The notes below the pieces were generated by a model. That model saw only the letters and a program-made list of their open reading frames with translations. It did no database searches and was not told the origin of the DNA. Below are positions 44,652-53,973 of a stretch of 64,000 nucleotides of DNA, in pieces; the stretch's first letter is position 1, and each line of letters begins with the position of its first letter. This DNA is from Nostoc sp. 'Peltigera membranacea cyanobiont' 210A. GTDB taxonomy: Bacteria > Cyanobacteriota > Cyanobacteriia > Cyanobacteriales > Nostocaceae. The stretch is from contig NZ_NOLJ01000006.1 in the NCBI RefSeq assembly GCF_002246015.1, forward strand, positions 190,232 to 254,231. Reading direction: 5' to 3'. The position numbers were made by a program, and so were the translations under genes.

Positions 44652-46994
44652 ATGGGTAAATTAGTGGCGATCAAATTTGGAGAGGGTAGTTTTGAGCAGG
44701 GGTTTGCTGTCACCCTCCAAATTGGTGAAGAACACGAGCGTGCTACAACCGAAATCACCGGGAGGCTCCCTTCATTCCCGGAAATGCCGCTCTATTATAG
44801 TCATTGGCAGTCTAGTTATCGGCAGATAGGCAATCGTTATCGCCTCCATGCTGACCAAATGCAGGTGACGAATGTATCGATGGTGCAAGACTGCGAAAAC
44901 GCTTCTCATATTTTGCGGGCACGCTTTAATACCTGGCTGCGAGCAGAGGAGTTTCGCCCGTTGAGAGAAAAATGGTTAGAAAGATTATCGTCCAGCGACG
45001 AAGTACGGGTGATTCTGCAAACAGAAAATAGCCAATTGCAGCTATTACCTTGGCATCTTTGGGAATTGTTAGAACGCTATCCCAAAGCTGAAATTGCCCT
45101 TTCTTCACCATCTTACGATCGCATTCACAAGCCACGCACTCTCAATCAATTAGTCAATATTTTGGCAATTGTGGGCAATAGCAAAGGGATTGACACCCAA
45201 GCCGATCGAGCTTTACTGCAACAGTGTAGTAACGCAGAGGTGAGCTTTTTGGTAGAACCACAACGTAAGGAACTGACTGAGCATCTCTGGGGAAAAAACT
45301 GGGATATTCTTTTCTTTGCCGGACACAGTTCTAGTAACAAAAATGGAGAAAGCGGACGAATTTATCTGAATAGAACTGATAGTCTTACCATTGGTGAGTT
45401 AAAATACGCCCTCAAAAAAGCCATTGAAAACGGTTTGCAATTAGCTATATTCAACTCCTGTGATGGATTGGGGTTGGCGCGAGAATTGGCTGATTTGCAA
45501 ATTCCTCAAATAATTGTCATGCGCGAACCCGTCCCAGACCAAGTTGCGAAGGAGTTTTTAAAATATTTTCTCCAAGGCTTTGCCGGTGGCGAGTCTTTAT
45601 ATCAAGCGGTACGCCAAGCGCGGGAACGCTTGCAAGGACTTGAAGATAGATTTCCTTGTGCAACTTGGCTACCAGTAATTTGCCAAAATCCGGCGCAGAT
45701 ACCACCGACTTGGGATGAATTAAGGTCTACAAAATCTGAAGATGAAGAGCAAGCAAGTTTACCTTTGTCTAACAGACGCAAATTTAAGAGAACTGTATTA
45801 TCCAGCTTGGCAGTTACAGTCTTGGTTTTTGGCGTGAGATTGGTGGGATTGCTAGAAAATCCAGAGATTCAAGCCTTTGACCTAATGATGCGATCGCGCC
45901 CTACGGAAGGTCTCGATCCCCGACTGTTGATTATCACAATTGACGATGAGGATTTAGCGACTCAAAGACAAAATGGCGAGTCTTTGATTGGAGCTTCTAT
46001 TTCCGAAAAATCTCTCAATAAACTCTTAGCAAAACTGAATCAATACCAACCCCGCGCGATCGGCTTGGATATCTACCGTGATTTTCAGGCCAAAGAGCCA
46101 GATTTAATTACTCGCCTCCAGCAAACTCAGAACTTGGTTGGCGTATGCAAGGGGAGCGATCGCTCAGGAAATATCAAAGGCATTAAGCCGCCACCAGAAA
46201 TCCCTCCAGCAAATCTGGGATTTAGTGACTTTATTCACGATCGCGATGGAGTTATTCGTCGGCATCTTCTATTCATGAATCAGGAGACGACATCATTGTG
46301 TTCTGCTCCATATTCCTTCAGTTTACAACTAGCATCTCTTTATCTGCACCCTTTAGGAATTCAAACAAAGTTCACCCCTGAAGGAAATTTGCAGTTGGGT
46401 AAGACTATTTTTCCGAATCTGAAGTCTCGTACTGGTGGCTATCAAAATATTGATGCGAATGGCGGTCAAATCTTACTCAACTATCGTTCTTCAAAAGAAA
46501 TAGCCGAACAGGTAAAGCTAACGCAATTTTTATCTAGTCCAATTAACCCCAACGCCATCAAAAACCGGATTGTTCTCATTGGTGTGACTGCAAAGGGCGA
46601 TTCTCCAGACACCTGGCCTACACCTTACGGCATTCCTTTAGATGAGCAAATGCCAGGAGTACTGGTACAAGCTCACATGATCAGCCAGATCCTTGGTGCA
46701 GTCCAGGATGGGCGGCCTTTGCTGCGGGCTTGGTCATGGTGGGCTGAGGTCGCCTGGATTTGGAGCTGGTCTTTGATTGGGGGAGTCCTGGCTTGGCGCA
46801 GACTTTCGTTACCCTGGTTGGCATTGGCAATCGGTATTACTTCTAGCCTTTTGTATGTACTTTGCTTTGGTCTGTTAATTTCAGGAGCTTGGGTGCCTTT
46901 CGTACCCTCGGCTTTATCGTTGGTAGCTATGGGGGTTTTAATGTCAATTTATAGTAATTCAAAAACAAAAGTGCGGGTGGGGAATGAGAAATAG
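44652..46994 (+). CDS. CHAT-CHASE2 membrane protein
   Basis: About 780 residues. An N-terminal region (MGKLVAIKFGEGSFEQGF, about 1-130) is followed by a CHAT domain with FAGHSS (His225) and FNSCDG (Cys270), the protease dyad. One span (about 375-395) leads to an extracytoplasmic CHASE2 sensor (about 400-650), and three C-terminal spans (about 675-765) anchor it. CHASE2 domains normally sit outside the membrane and sense unknown ligands. Here the sensor is joined to a caspase-like cytoplasmic domain, instead of a kinase or cyclase. The frame opens upstream at a TTG (44559), but the ATG at 44652 gives the family-like N-terminus. Confidence 0.85.
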   Translation: MGKLVAIKFGEGSFEQGFAVTLQIGEEHERATTEITGRLPSFPEMPLYYSHWQSSYRQIGNRYRLHADQMQVTNVSMVQDCENASHILRARFNTWLRAEEFRPLREKWLERLSSSDEVRVILQTENSQLQLLPWHLWELLERYPKAEIALSSPSYDRIHKPRTLNQLVNILAIVGNSKGIDTQADRALLQQCSNAEVSFLVEPQRKELTEHLWGKNWDILFFAGHSSSNKNGESGRIYLNRTDSLTIGELKYALKKAIENGLQLAIFNSCDGLGLARELADLQIPQIIVMREPVPDQVAKEFLKYFLQGFAGGESLYQAVRQARERLQGLEDRFPCATWLPVICQNPAQIPPTWDELRSTKSEDEEQASLPLSNRRKFKRTVLSSLAVTVLVFGVRLVGLLENPEIQAFDLMMRSRPTEGLDPRLLIITIDDEDLATQRQNGESLIGASISEKSLNKLLAKLNQYQPRAIGLDIYRDFQAKEPDLITRLQQTQNLVGVCKGSDRSGNIKGIKPPPEIPPANLGFSDFIHDRDGVIRRHLLFMNQETTSLCSAPYSFSLQLASLYLHPLGIQTKFTPEGNLQLGKTIFPNLKSRTGGYQNIDANGGQILLNYRSSKEIAEQVKLTQFLSSPINPNAIKNRIVLIGVTAKGDSPDTWPTPYGIPLDEQMPGVLVQAHMISQILGAVQDGRPLLRAWSWWAEVAWIWSWSLIGGVLAWRRLSLPWLALAIGITSSLLYVLCFGLLISGAWVPFVPSALSLVAMGVLMSIYSNSKTKVRVGNEK

Positions 46995-47060
46995 GGGCAG
47001 GGGAGAAAAGTTTTCCTCTCAGCACCCCGCACCCTCCCCCTCTGCATCTTTTCAATGCCC

Positions 47061-47092
47061 AATCTAAAATCTAAAATCTAAAATCTAAAATC
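47061..47092. repeat. STRR: four tandem AATCTAA heptamers
   Basis: Four perfect AATCTAA units plus a partial one lie just before the DUF928 gene, whose ATG is at 47106. They occupy the expected leader and may influence its expression. Confidence 0.9.
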
Positions 47093-47105
47093 GTATGAGG
47101 GTTTT

Positions 47106-47909
47106 ATGAATTTAAATTCACAATCGATAAAACTGTTTTTAGTAGTAGCTTTTAGCTGTACAAGTTTATTAGCTAGTCTGACTCCAGTACTGGCGAAACC
47201 AACCCCTAATCGTTCTGATGCTAAAACGATCCTTGCTCAAGCCAAAACCTTTAATCAACCTCCAATTCCAGCTGGCTCCCCTCCTGGAGGTCGCGTTCGT
47301 GGTGGAGCGAAGCGCACCGGGCCGGAGGGATGTCCACTTACTAAAATTGACTTGACTGCTTTAGTACCCTTTACTCAGGAAGCTAACTCTGTAATTAATG
47401 TCTGGGGACAAACAACAGTAGAACATCCAAGTTGGTTTTTCTATGTGCCATATACCAAAGATTCGCCATATACAGTTGAATTTGTGTTGCAAGATCCAGA
47501 CGCTAACGAGGTATACAAAAAAGCGATCGCTTTATCAGATAAGCCAGGAGTCATCCGCGTTTCTTTGCCTAGCAATGCACCCGGTTTAGCAGTAGACAAA
47601 CAATACCGTTGGTTTTTCACCATTAACTGTGACAAGCAAAAGAATTCGCCCCCAACTTTTGTTGAAGGGGTAATAAAACGAGTTAATCTGAGTCAAGCAA
47701 CAGTCAAAGAAATAGAAACGGCTGAACCTCTAAAACGCTATGCTATCTATGCCCAAAATGGGATATGGTACGAGGCACTGACGACGTTAGCTGAACTGCG
47801 TCAAAAAAATCCTCAAGATGCAGCCCTGAAAGCAGAGTGGCGAAATTTGTTAGGCAGCATCCGCTTAGATGATGTTGCCGGAGAACCCATTCTTTCAGGA
47901 ACACCTTAA
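47106..47909 (+). CDS. DUF928 family exported protein
   Basis: 267 residues. A signal peptide ends near AKP (residue 31). The DUF928 core is present: CPLTKIDLTALVP, HPSWFFYVPY and KQYRWFFTINC. A Pro/Gly-rich linker (PPGGRVRGGAKRTGPEG) precedes it. The predicted location is periplasmic or extracellular. The gene comes 111 bp after the CHAT-CHASE2 gene on the same strand. An exported partner beside an extracytoplasmic CHASE2 sensor suggests it could bind that sensor, which is only an inference. The function of DUF928 is unknown. Confidence 0.85.
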   Translation: MNLNSQSIKLFLVVAFSCTSLLASLTPVLAKPTPNRSDAKTILAQAKTFNQPPIPAGSPPGGRVRGGAKRTGPEGCPLTKIDLTALVPFTQEANSVINVWGQTTVEHPSWFFYVPYTKDSPYTVEFVLQDPDANEVYKKAIALSDKPGVIRVSLPSNAPGLAVDKQYRWFFTINCDKQKNSPPTFVEGVIKRVNLSQATVKEIETAEPLKRYAIYAQNGIWYEALTTLAELRQKNPQDAALKAEWRNLLGSIRLDDVAGEPILSGTP

Positions 47910-47943
47910 ACGAGGAAAAAAGAATGCAAGAAATAGACCACTT

Positions 47944-47971
47944 GTAGAGACGCGATGAATCGCGTCTTTAC
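47944..47971. repeat. Palindromic repeat GTAGAGACGCGATGAATCG-type
   Basis: A 28-bp palindrome (GTAGAGACGCGATGAATCGC then GTCTTTAC) in the gap between the DUF928 and convergent prlC genes. It belongs to the family at 15327-15380 and 37622-37649. Confidence 0.85.
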
Positions 47972-48020
47972 GCAAGGATGTGTTGCAATCATTAATTGAA
48001 TTGGTATAAGCAAAAATTGA

Positions 48021-48051
48021 TGTAGAGACGTTGCAATACAACATCTCTACA
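48021..48051. terminator. Hairpin between convergent DUF928 and prlC genes
   Basis: TGTAGAGACGTTG-CAATA-CAACATCTCTACA forms a 13-bp stem with one mismatch, between two convergent genes and 11 bp after the prlC stop codon. It lacks a T-run, so it may be a repeat that doubles as a terminator. Confidence 0.5.
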
Positions 48052-48061
48052 GATGTGTTGT

Positions 48062-50167
48062 TTAGTTTGCAGCAGCACTTACTAAACCATTGTGCCTGAG
48101 CAAAGCGATCGTACTTGGTTCACGACCCCGGAAAGTTTTAAACACCTCCATTGGATGCTTGCTACCACCGAGTGCTAGCACCGTATCACGATAACGCCGA
48201 CCTGTAGTTTTTATAGCTTCTTCATTTTCTAGCCCAGCTTCTTCAAAAGCGGCAAAAGCATCAGCACTAAGGACTTCAGCCCATTTATAACTGTAGTAGC
48301 CTGCTGCATAACCACCCTCAAAAATGTGCCCAAAAGAACACAACATTGAATCTTCTGAAAGTGGTGGTAAAACAGTAGTAGTCTTAGCTATGCGATGACG
48401 CACATCTGCTGGAGTTTCATTGCTGCCAGAACGATAGCGGTAGTGTAGTTCTAAATCAATACTGCTAAGGTGAATTTGCCGTAACATACCAGTACCACTC
48501 ATATAATTACGCGCCGCTAGCAGCTTTTGATAATAATGCTCTGGTAGGGCTTCTCCAGTTTCGTAATGTTTAGCCATACCAAACAAAGTGGGTCGCTCAT
48601 AACACCAGTTTTCCATAAACTGACTGGGTAGTTCCACTGCATCCCATTCCACATTATTGATGCCTGCGGCTCCAGCATAGTCAACCTTGGTGAGCATGTG
48701 ATGCAATCCATGACCAAACTCGTGGAACAAAGTCTCTACTTCATAGAAAGTCATCAAACTCGGCTTGCCATCTACTGGGGGAGTTTGGTTACATATCAAA
48801 TAAGCCACAGGCAATCGGATGGCAGTTGCACCATTTTCAGTTTTGGCACGATTGATGCATACATCCATCCAAGCACCGCCGCGTTTTTCTGCTGGACGGC
48901 TATAGGGGTCTAAGTAGAAGTAAGCGATGGGAAAACCAGTTTCATCGGCTATTTGGAAATAACGGACATCCTCATGCCATACTGGGGCTTTACCATCGGC
49001 AGGGGTTACTGTAACACCAAACAGCCGCTTAACAAGCCCAAACAAGCCATCTAGCACTTGGGGAAGGGGAAAGTAAGGACGTAATTCTTCAGCGGTAAAG
49101 GCAAATTTAGCTTCTCGTTGGCGTTCTGCCCAAAAGCTGATGTCCCAATGTTTTAAATCTTGATATTCTTCTCCATAAGATGCAGCAAAAGCTTGAAGTT
49201 CTTTTAAGTCTTTGACAGCAGCATCATAACTGGCCTGGCGTAGTTCTTCTAATAGTGCTTCAACTGCCTCAACATTAGGAGCCATTTTACTTGCAAGGCT
49301 CAACTCGGCAAAACTCTTAAAGCCAAGTATATCTGCGAGTTCTTGCCGTAACTCCAAAATACGCACAATTAACGGGTTATTATCTAAATCGCCACTAGAA
49401 GCGCGAGTGATATGAGCTTTGTAGAGCTTTTCACGCAAATCTCGACGGGTGCTGTGCTGCATGAAAGGGCCGTAGCTGGGAAAGTCTAAAGTAATGCGCC
49501 AAGGGCCATTTTCTGGTGTGGCGTTCTCTTCTTTTGCCGCACGTGCAGCTTGGGCAGCTAAACTCACCAAACTTGGTGGTAAACCGTCAATTTCCGCTTT
49601 TGTTGTCAGGGTTAAGCTAAAGGCTTTCGTAGCATCAAGTACATGGTTAGAGAATTTAGTAGAAAGTTCTGCCAACTCCATCTGAATGGCATTGAAACGG
49701 TCTCTTACCTCTCCTTCTAAGCCAACACCAGAAAGTTCTGCATCTCGAATGGCGGCTTCTACAATGCGCTGTTGGGCTAATTCTAAAGTTGCCCAACTAT
49801 CACTGCTACGGAGTGCTTTAAAAGCATTGTAGATGGGTTGGCTTTGACCGAGTTTGTTGATAAATTGTACAACTAGTGGCTGTACGATTTCATGAGCTTC
49901 GCGCAGTTCCGGGCTATTTTTAACACCCATTAAATGATTTACCGTCCCCCAACTCCAGGTAAGCCGTTCTGTCAGCTTTTCTAAGGGTTCTACTAAATCG
50001 CTCCAAGTAGGCTGTACACTAGCCTCTAAGGTGGCAAGTTGCTGGTCAAGTTCTGCTAGCAACTGATTGAAGGCGGGTACTACTCGTTCTGGTTTAATCT
50101 CTGTAAATGGAGGTAAACCAGTGCCTTGGAGTAAGGGATTATCAGAAATAATGGTACTTGCACTCAT
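48062..50167 (-). CDS. prlC: Oligopeptidase A (M3 family metallopeptidase)
   Basis: 701 residues, the normal length for M3A oligopeptidases. The zinc motif FHEFGHGLHHML is at about residue 484, and the family segments MENWCYERPT and FGHIFEGGYAAGYYSYKWAE follow. It hydrolyses short peptides, including signal-peptide fragments, in the cytoplasm. No signal peptide is present. It is monocistronic, leftward. Confidence 0.95.
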   Translation of the reverse strand: MSASTIISDNPLLQGTGLPPFTEIKPERVVPAFNQLLAELDQQLATLEASVQPTWSDLVEPLEKLTERLTWSWGTVNHLMGVKNSPELREAHEIVQPLVVQFINKLGQSQPIYNAFKALRSSDSWATLELAQQRIVEAAIRDAELSGVGLEGEVRDRFNAIQMELAELSTKFSNHVLDATKAFSLTLTTKAEIDGLPPSLVSLAAQAARAAKEENATPENGPWRITLDFPSYGPFMQHSTRRDLREKLYKAHITRASSGDLDNNPLIVRILELRQELADILGFKSFAELSLASKMAPNVEAVEALLEELRQASYDAAVKDLKELQAFAASYGEEYQDLKHWDISFWAERQREAKFAFTAEELRPYFPLPQVLDGLFGLVKRLFGVTVTPADGKAPVWHEDVRYFQIADETGFPIAYFYLDPYSRPAEKRGGAWMDVCINRAKTENGATAIRLPVAYLICNQTPPVDGKPSLMTFYEVETLFHEFGHGLHHMLTKVDYAGAAGINNVEWDAVELPSQFMENWCYERPTLFGMAKHYETGEALPEHYYQKLLAARNYMSGTGMLRQIHLSSIDLELHYRYRSGSNETPADVRHRIAKTTTVLPPLSEDSMLCSFGHIFEGGYAAGYYSYKWAEVLSADAFAAFEEAGLENEEAIKTTGRRYRDTVLALGGSKHPMEVFKTFRGREPSTIALLRHNGLVSAAAN

Positions 50168-50701
50168 AGTTTTGTGTGAACAGCGAACGAATAAAAATCA
50201 ACAATGATTTTTAGTTATATATCTTCTAATGTAACGATCGCTGTGCTATTTATTATTGCCATTGTGGCAAAAAGGTAAAAAAAACGATAATTCCTCACAA
50301 AAGTATCCTGATATAACTATTTTGTTTAGTTTATGAACTTTGCGATCGCATATCATAGGTACTTTGCATCGGGAACAGAGTGTATTCACCTAGCTCACTC
50401 TGACTAAAGGGGATGTCTATGGCGGGCTACGCTTACGCAAAAAGACGCGATCGTGTATTATGTCAAACAGGTAACTCCTCCGTCAGCATGAGCGTTACCT
50501 AAAAAGCAGAGTTTCAGCCTGATAATTGCACGTTTTCAAGGCGTAGAAGCATACAAATTAACTGAGCGTCAGCGAGCGTCCTTAGCAAACCGAAAAGGAA
50601 GGCTCCAGATTTCCATATTTATGATATTATTTGGCAACTCATCTTTTTACTCGTAAAATCGAAGACAAGATCAAGGTCAGTAGAAAAGAGTCCCTAAATT
50701 A
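50168..50701. other. Divergent intergenic region between prlC and the 318-residue protein gene
   Basis: 534 bp between divergent genes, with no supported gene. It contains a word GCGGGCTACGC near 50423 that recurs inverted near 59620 and belongs to a dispersed repeat. A 22-codon frame starting with ATG near 50412 is repeat-derived and not a gene. Both promoters must lie here. Confidence 0.45.
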
Positions 50702-51658
50702 ATGAATACGTTAATCAGTCAGGGTGGAAGAGCTATCACTAAATTTCAGGTGGTAGACCGGATAAACGATATAGCTTGGCAAGCTCATCAAGGCAGCGTT
50801 GCGGCGATTATTCAGCTATTGAACGAAAAGCTAGCCCAGTCGTGTGTCAGAACTAGAGCCATTTTTTCTGATGGTGTCTTACAAATTCTGTGCGAGGCAG
50901 CTAGAGTAGAGCAACTAGAGCAATCTCTCCTGGTAGAACAAATCCAGCAAATTCTTGAGTCTATCGCGCCGCGTTACATTCGCCGCGTCAAGATCAACAG
51001 TCGGATTGTTCGAGAACAACAATTGCTGTGGTTAAAAGAAATAGATAGCGATCGCGAAAATCAATTGCTTTGGTCACAGGAAATTACATTAATTCAGCCA
51101 AATATTGTAAAGCAATTAATTAAAGATTTCACAGAAGCTCAAGCTGAACTAGGAAAACCAAATTATCCTAAAACTCAAGTCTCTCGTCCTTTAGTACTCA
51201 TTAACAAAGAAAAATACAAAAATAAACCTAAAACAAAGATATTAGCAGCAGCTGGTTTATGCTCGCTGTTGTTGCTTAGTTGGGTTGTTTATGCCCAGCT
51301 AGGTAATAAACTCAAAAACCTAATACAACTAGAAACTTCTAAATCTTTAACTACAGAAAACACTAACGATAGGAAAGCCCAAACACCATCCCGCGCTCCT
51401 AATAATAACTTTTCTGAGCCATCTGACGATCCATTTCAAATATCTGTGCGAATTGCCAACCAAGCTTCTGCATCTGGTAAAACAGCTACAACCTCAACTC
51501 AGTGGTTAGAGATCGCTGCTAAATGGCAACGTGCTTCAGATTTAATGAGTACAGTGCCACAAACCCACAGCCGTTATCAAGAAGCTAAGATTCGTACTCA
51601 ACTATATAAAAAATATAGTGAGGCGGCACAGAAAGAAGCTGATAAAAGTAAATCTTAG
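50702..51658 (+). CDS. Hypothetical protein with one membrane span
   Basis: 318 residues. Residues 1-160 form a mixed domain (AWQAHQGSVAAIIQLLNEKL, then RAIFSDGVLQILCEAARVE) that recurs in other cyanobacterial proteins of unknown function. A single membrane span (about residues 180-200, LAAAGLCSLLLLSWVVYAQL) is followed by a low-complexity Ser/Thr/Asn-rich linker and a short helical C-terminal domain. It probably faces outward with the C-terminus. I do not recognise a family name. Confidence 0.6.
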   Translation: MNTLISQGGRAITKFQVVDRINDIAWQAHQGSVAAIIQLLNEKLAQSCVRTRAIFSDGVLQILCEAARVEQLEQSLLVEQIQQILESIAPRYIRRVKINSRIVREQQLLWLKEIDSDRENQLLWSQEITLIQPNIVKQLIKDFTEAQAELGKPNYPKTQVSRPLVLINKEKYKNKPKTKILAAAGLCSLLLLSWVVYAQLGNKLKNLIQLETSKSLTTENTNDRKAQTPSRAPNNNFSEPSDDPFQISVRIANQASASGKTATTSTQWLEIAAKWQRASDLMSTVPQTHSRYQEAKIRTQLYKKYSEAAQKEADKSKS

Positions 51659-51734
51659 TACAACATTTCATTAATTATTAGCGAATTCTTTGCGTACCTT
51701 TGCGTTTACCTCTGCGCCCCTACCCTGCGGGAAG

Positions 51735-51761
51735 GCGTTCGCGTAGCGTCTCGTAGAGAAG
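51735..51761. repeat. 27-bp dispersed repeat, copy 1
   Basis: The sequence GCGTTCGCGTAGCGTCTCGT followed by AGAGAAG occurs here on the + strand and, perfectly, on the - strand at 58005-58031. Both copies lie between genes. Confidence 0.9.
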
Positions 51762-51972
51762 CGCCTATGCGTTTAAATTTCAACCCTCAATTCGCCATGA
51801 TTTTACGCAAAGCTGTACTTATAGGACTTGAATTTGATTTCTGAAAACATAATGAGACCCAAAAGCCCATTTGATCGGGGTTTTATCTGAAATATTGTTC
51901 AAAAATCAGAATCGTGAAAATTTTTCTTGTATAGTAGTCAAACAGTCTTGTACAAAATACTGTTGTGGACAA

Positions 51973-52011
51973 TTGAAAAAAAATCGACTTTATTGGCAAT
52001 AAGGTCGATTT
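51973..52011 (-). terminator. Rho-independent terminator of the ABC transporter gene
   Basis: On the minus strand, TAAATCGACCTTA-TTGCCAA-TAAAGTCGATT forms a 12-bp stem (one wobble) followed by a run of T (TTTTTTTT). It lies 55 bp after the stop codon of the leftward ABC gene. Confidence 0.75.
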
Positions 52012-52065
52012 AATCAAGCAGATTAATTTGTAGGGTCAATCCAAAATCCAAAATGTGTATGTCGC

Positions 52066-53886
52066 CTAACTCAGGAGTTCTCCTGTTTCTTGCAGGGAGT
52101 GCAAGCGGCGGTAAATACCCTCGTGACGCAAGAGTTCATCGTGGCTACCCACTTCTACAATCTTTCCTTGCTCTAGAACGACAATTTTATCAGCTTCCCG
52201 TACTGTGCTTAAACGGTGAGCAATAACAATGGTGGTGCAAGTGCCCTGAATCGATCGCATCGCTAGCTGAATTGAACGCTCAGACTCATAATCTAAACTA
52301 GAGGTGGCTTCGTCAAAAATTAGCACGTCTGGTTCCACTAACAACGCCCTAGCAATTCCCAAGCGTTGTCTTTGCCCTCCAGATAACCTGACACCTCGTT
52401 CTCCCACGACGGTGTAATAACCTTGGGGTAAGTGCTGCACTACTTCATCGACTCTGGCAATTCTACAGGCTTCGTTAACCTGCTCCAAACTGGCATTCGT
52501 TCTACCATAAGTCAGGTTATCCAAGATAGTACCGTTGAAAACGTCTACTTCTTGGTGAACGATCGCTAATCTCCGTCTATATTTACCCACATTCAAAGTG
52601 CGAATATCTTGACCATCAATCAGAATTTGACCTTCTTGAGGTTCAAAATATCGCAGCAGTAATTTTACTAAAGTAGACTTACCAGAACCGGAACGCCCCA
52701 CTAATGCCACTGTTTGGTATGGCTCAATCAACAAATTGATATCTTCCAAAACTTGACGGTTGGCATCATATCCAAAACTGACGTGCGATAACTCGACTTT
52801 TCCAGTAAATTTATAAGGTGATTCTGTCTGGTTGCTCTCTTCTAAAAGACTAGCTGAATCAGATGCAGTTGGCTCTTGGAGAAATTCGTGAAAGCGCAAC
52901 ATTGAAGAATAACGACGAGCAAAAACTTCTGCCAAATTGCTAATAGGTTCTAATTCGGCATAAGCCATGCTAGAAAGAGTTAAAGTCATGACAAAGTGAC
53001 CGAGAGAAATTCTACCGTCTACTGTTGCTGCGAGAGTCAAACCCAGAATAGTAAATACGCAGAACTGAATTACAGTTCTTTGCCAAATAGCCAGTTTTAT
53101 ATAACCTTTGTGGACACGATACTCAACCACCATTAGTTCGCGATCCAAACGTTGCTTTTGCCGCTTCAGTTCGTTAGCTTCTGTGGCAAATGCTTTCACC
53201 GTTTTGATGTTGGTGATCAGTTCCGAATTGCGACTTTCAGTATCCTCTCCATATTTATCCAGAATAGTTTCGTGCCAAATTAGCTGCTTTAAATCCTTCA
53301 AGGTAAAGCTAAGAATAAGCACAAAGGAAATCAGATATAAAATCGCAATTCGCCACTCAATCGCTAAGATAAAAACGAAAATTCCCAACACCCGAACTAG
53401 TTTAGGAATCAACTGCCCAGCAATTTCGGGGTATGTAAAAGTGTGGTTAGATATACCTCTAGCTATTCTTCCAGCGATGCGTCCAGAGTTATTTTCATCA
53501 TAAAATTCTAGTGGGAGAGTGAGAATTTTTTCTATGGCTGTTTGGGCTTTTTGCCGACGCAACCTTAAGGCTATACCCCAATGAAACCAATGAGTTAACC
53601 AAGGTTGTGTTGGCGCTCTCACTACGGTGACAAGGAAAACTAAACCCAGTAATACACTCAAAGAGAAAGTTTTTGTGGCTGGATAATTGGTGATCTCCGA
53701 AAAAGTTGCGATCGCACTTTGAAGTGGTTTGTCCAAGGGTTGAGCAGACAAAACGTTTAATATCTGCCCGATCGCATAAGGAACAACCAAATCAATAATT
53801 TCGTAAACGCTGGATGCTGCGATACTAAAGAGACTCAGCTTCCAATCAGAGCGAAAGTAATTGACAATATCTTGAAATTTGGCCAT
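52066..53886 (-). CDS. ABC transporter, fused permease and ATPase
   Basis: About 606 residues. The N-terminal permease (ABC_membrane type, six spans) is followed by the ATPase: Walker A VGRSGSGKST near residue 400, signature LSGGQRQRLGIARA near 502, Walker B VLIFDEATSS, and the H-loop IVIAHRLSTV. This half-size exporter works as a homodimer. Substrate unknown; no partner gene is adjacent. The start was moved from the GTG at 53895 to the ATG at 53884-53886. A Rho-independent terminator follows. Confidence 0.92.
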   Translation of the reverse strand: MAKFQDIVNYFRSDWKLSLFSIAASSVYEIIDLVVPYAIGQILNVLSAQPLDKPLQSAIATFSEITNYPATKTFSLSVLLGLVFLVTVVRAPTQPWLTHWFHWGIALRLRRQKAQTAIEKILTLPLEFYDENNSGRIAGRIARGISNHTFTYPEIAGQLIPKLVRVLGIFVFILAIEWRIAILYLISFVLILSFTLKDLKQLIWHETILDKYGEDTESRNSELITNIKTVKAFATEANELKRQKQRLDRELMVVEYRVHKGYIKLAIWQRTVIQFCVFTILGLTLAATVDGRISLGHFVMTLTLSSMAYAELEPISNLAEVFARRYSSMLRFHEFLQEPTASDSASLLEESNQTESPYKFTGKVELSHVSFGYDANRQVLEDINLLIEPYQTVALVGRSGSGKSTLVKLLLRYFEPQEGQILIDGQDIRTLNVGKYRRRLAIVHQEVDVFNGTILDNLTYGRTNASLEQVNEACRIARVDEVVQHLPQGYYTVVGERGVRLSGGQRQRLGIARALLVEPDVLIFDEATSSLDYESERSIQLAMRSIQGTCTTIVIAHRLSTVREADKIVVLEQGKIVEVGSHDELLRHEGIYRRLHSLQETGELLS

Positions 53887-53973
53887 GATGCACACCGTCC
53901 AAGAGCGCGATCGTAAACTTGGAATTTATATACTACAGACGTATTACAAAGTAGTCAATAGCTAGATGACAAA

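Noticed and set aside
50412-50500. Short open frame near the 50 kb intergenic gap
   Set aside because: It is under 30 codons, overlaps a dispersed repeat and has no ribosome binding site.
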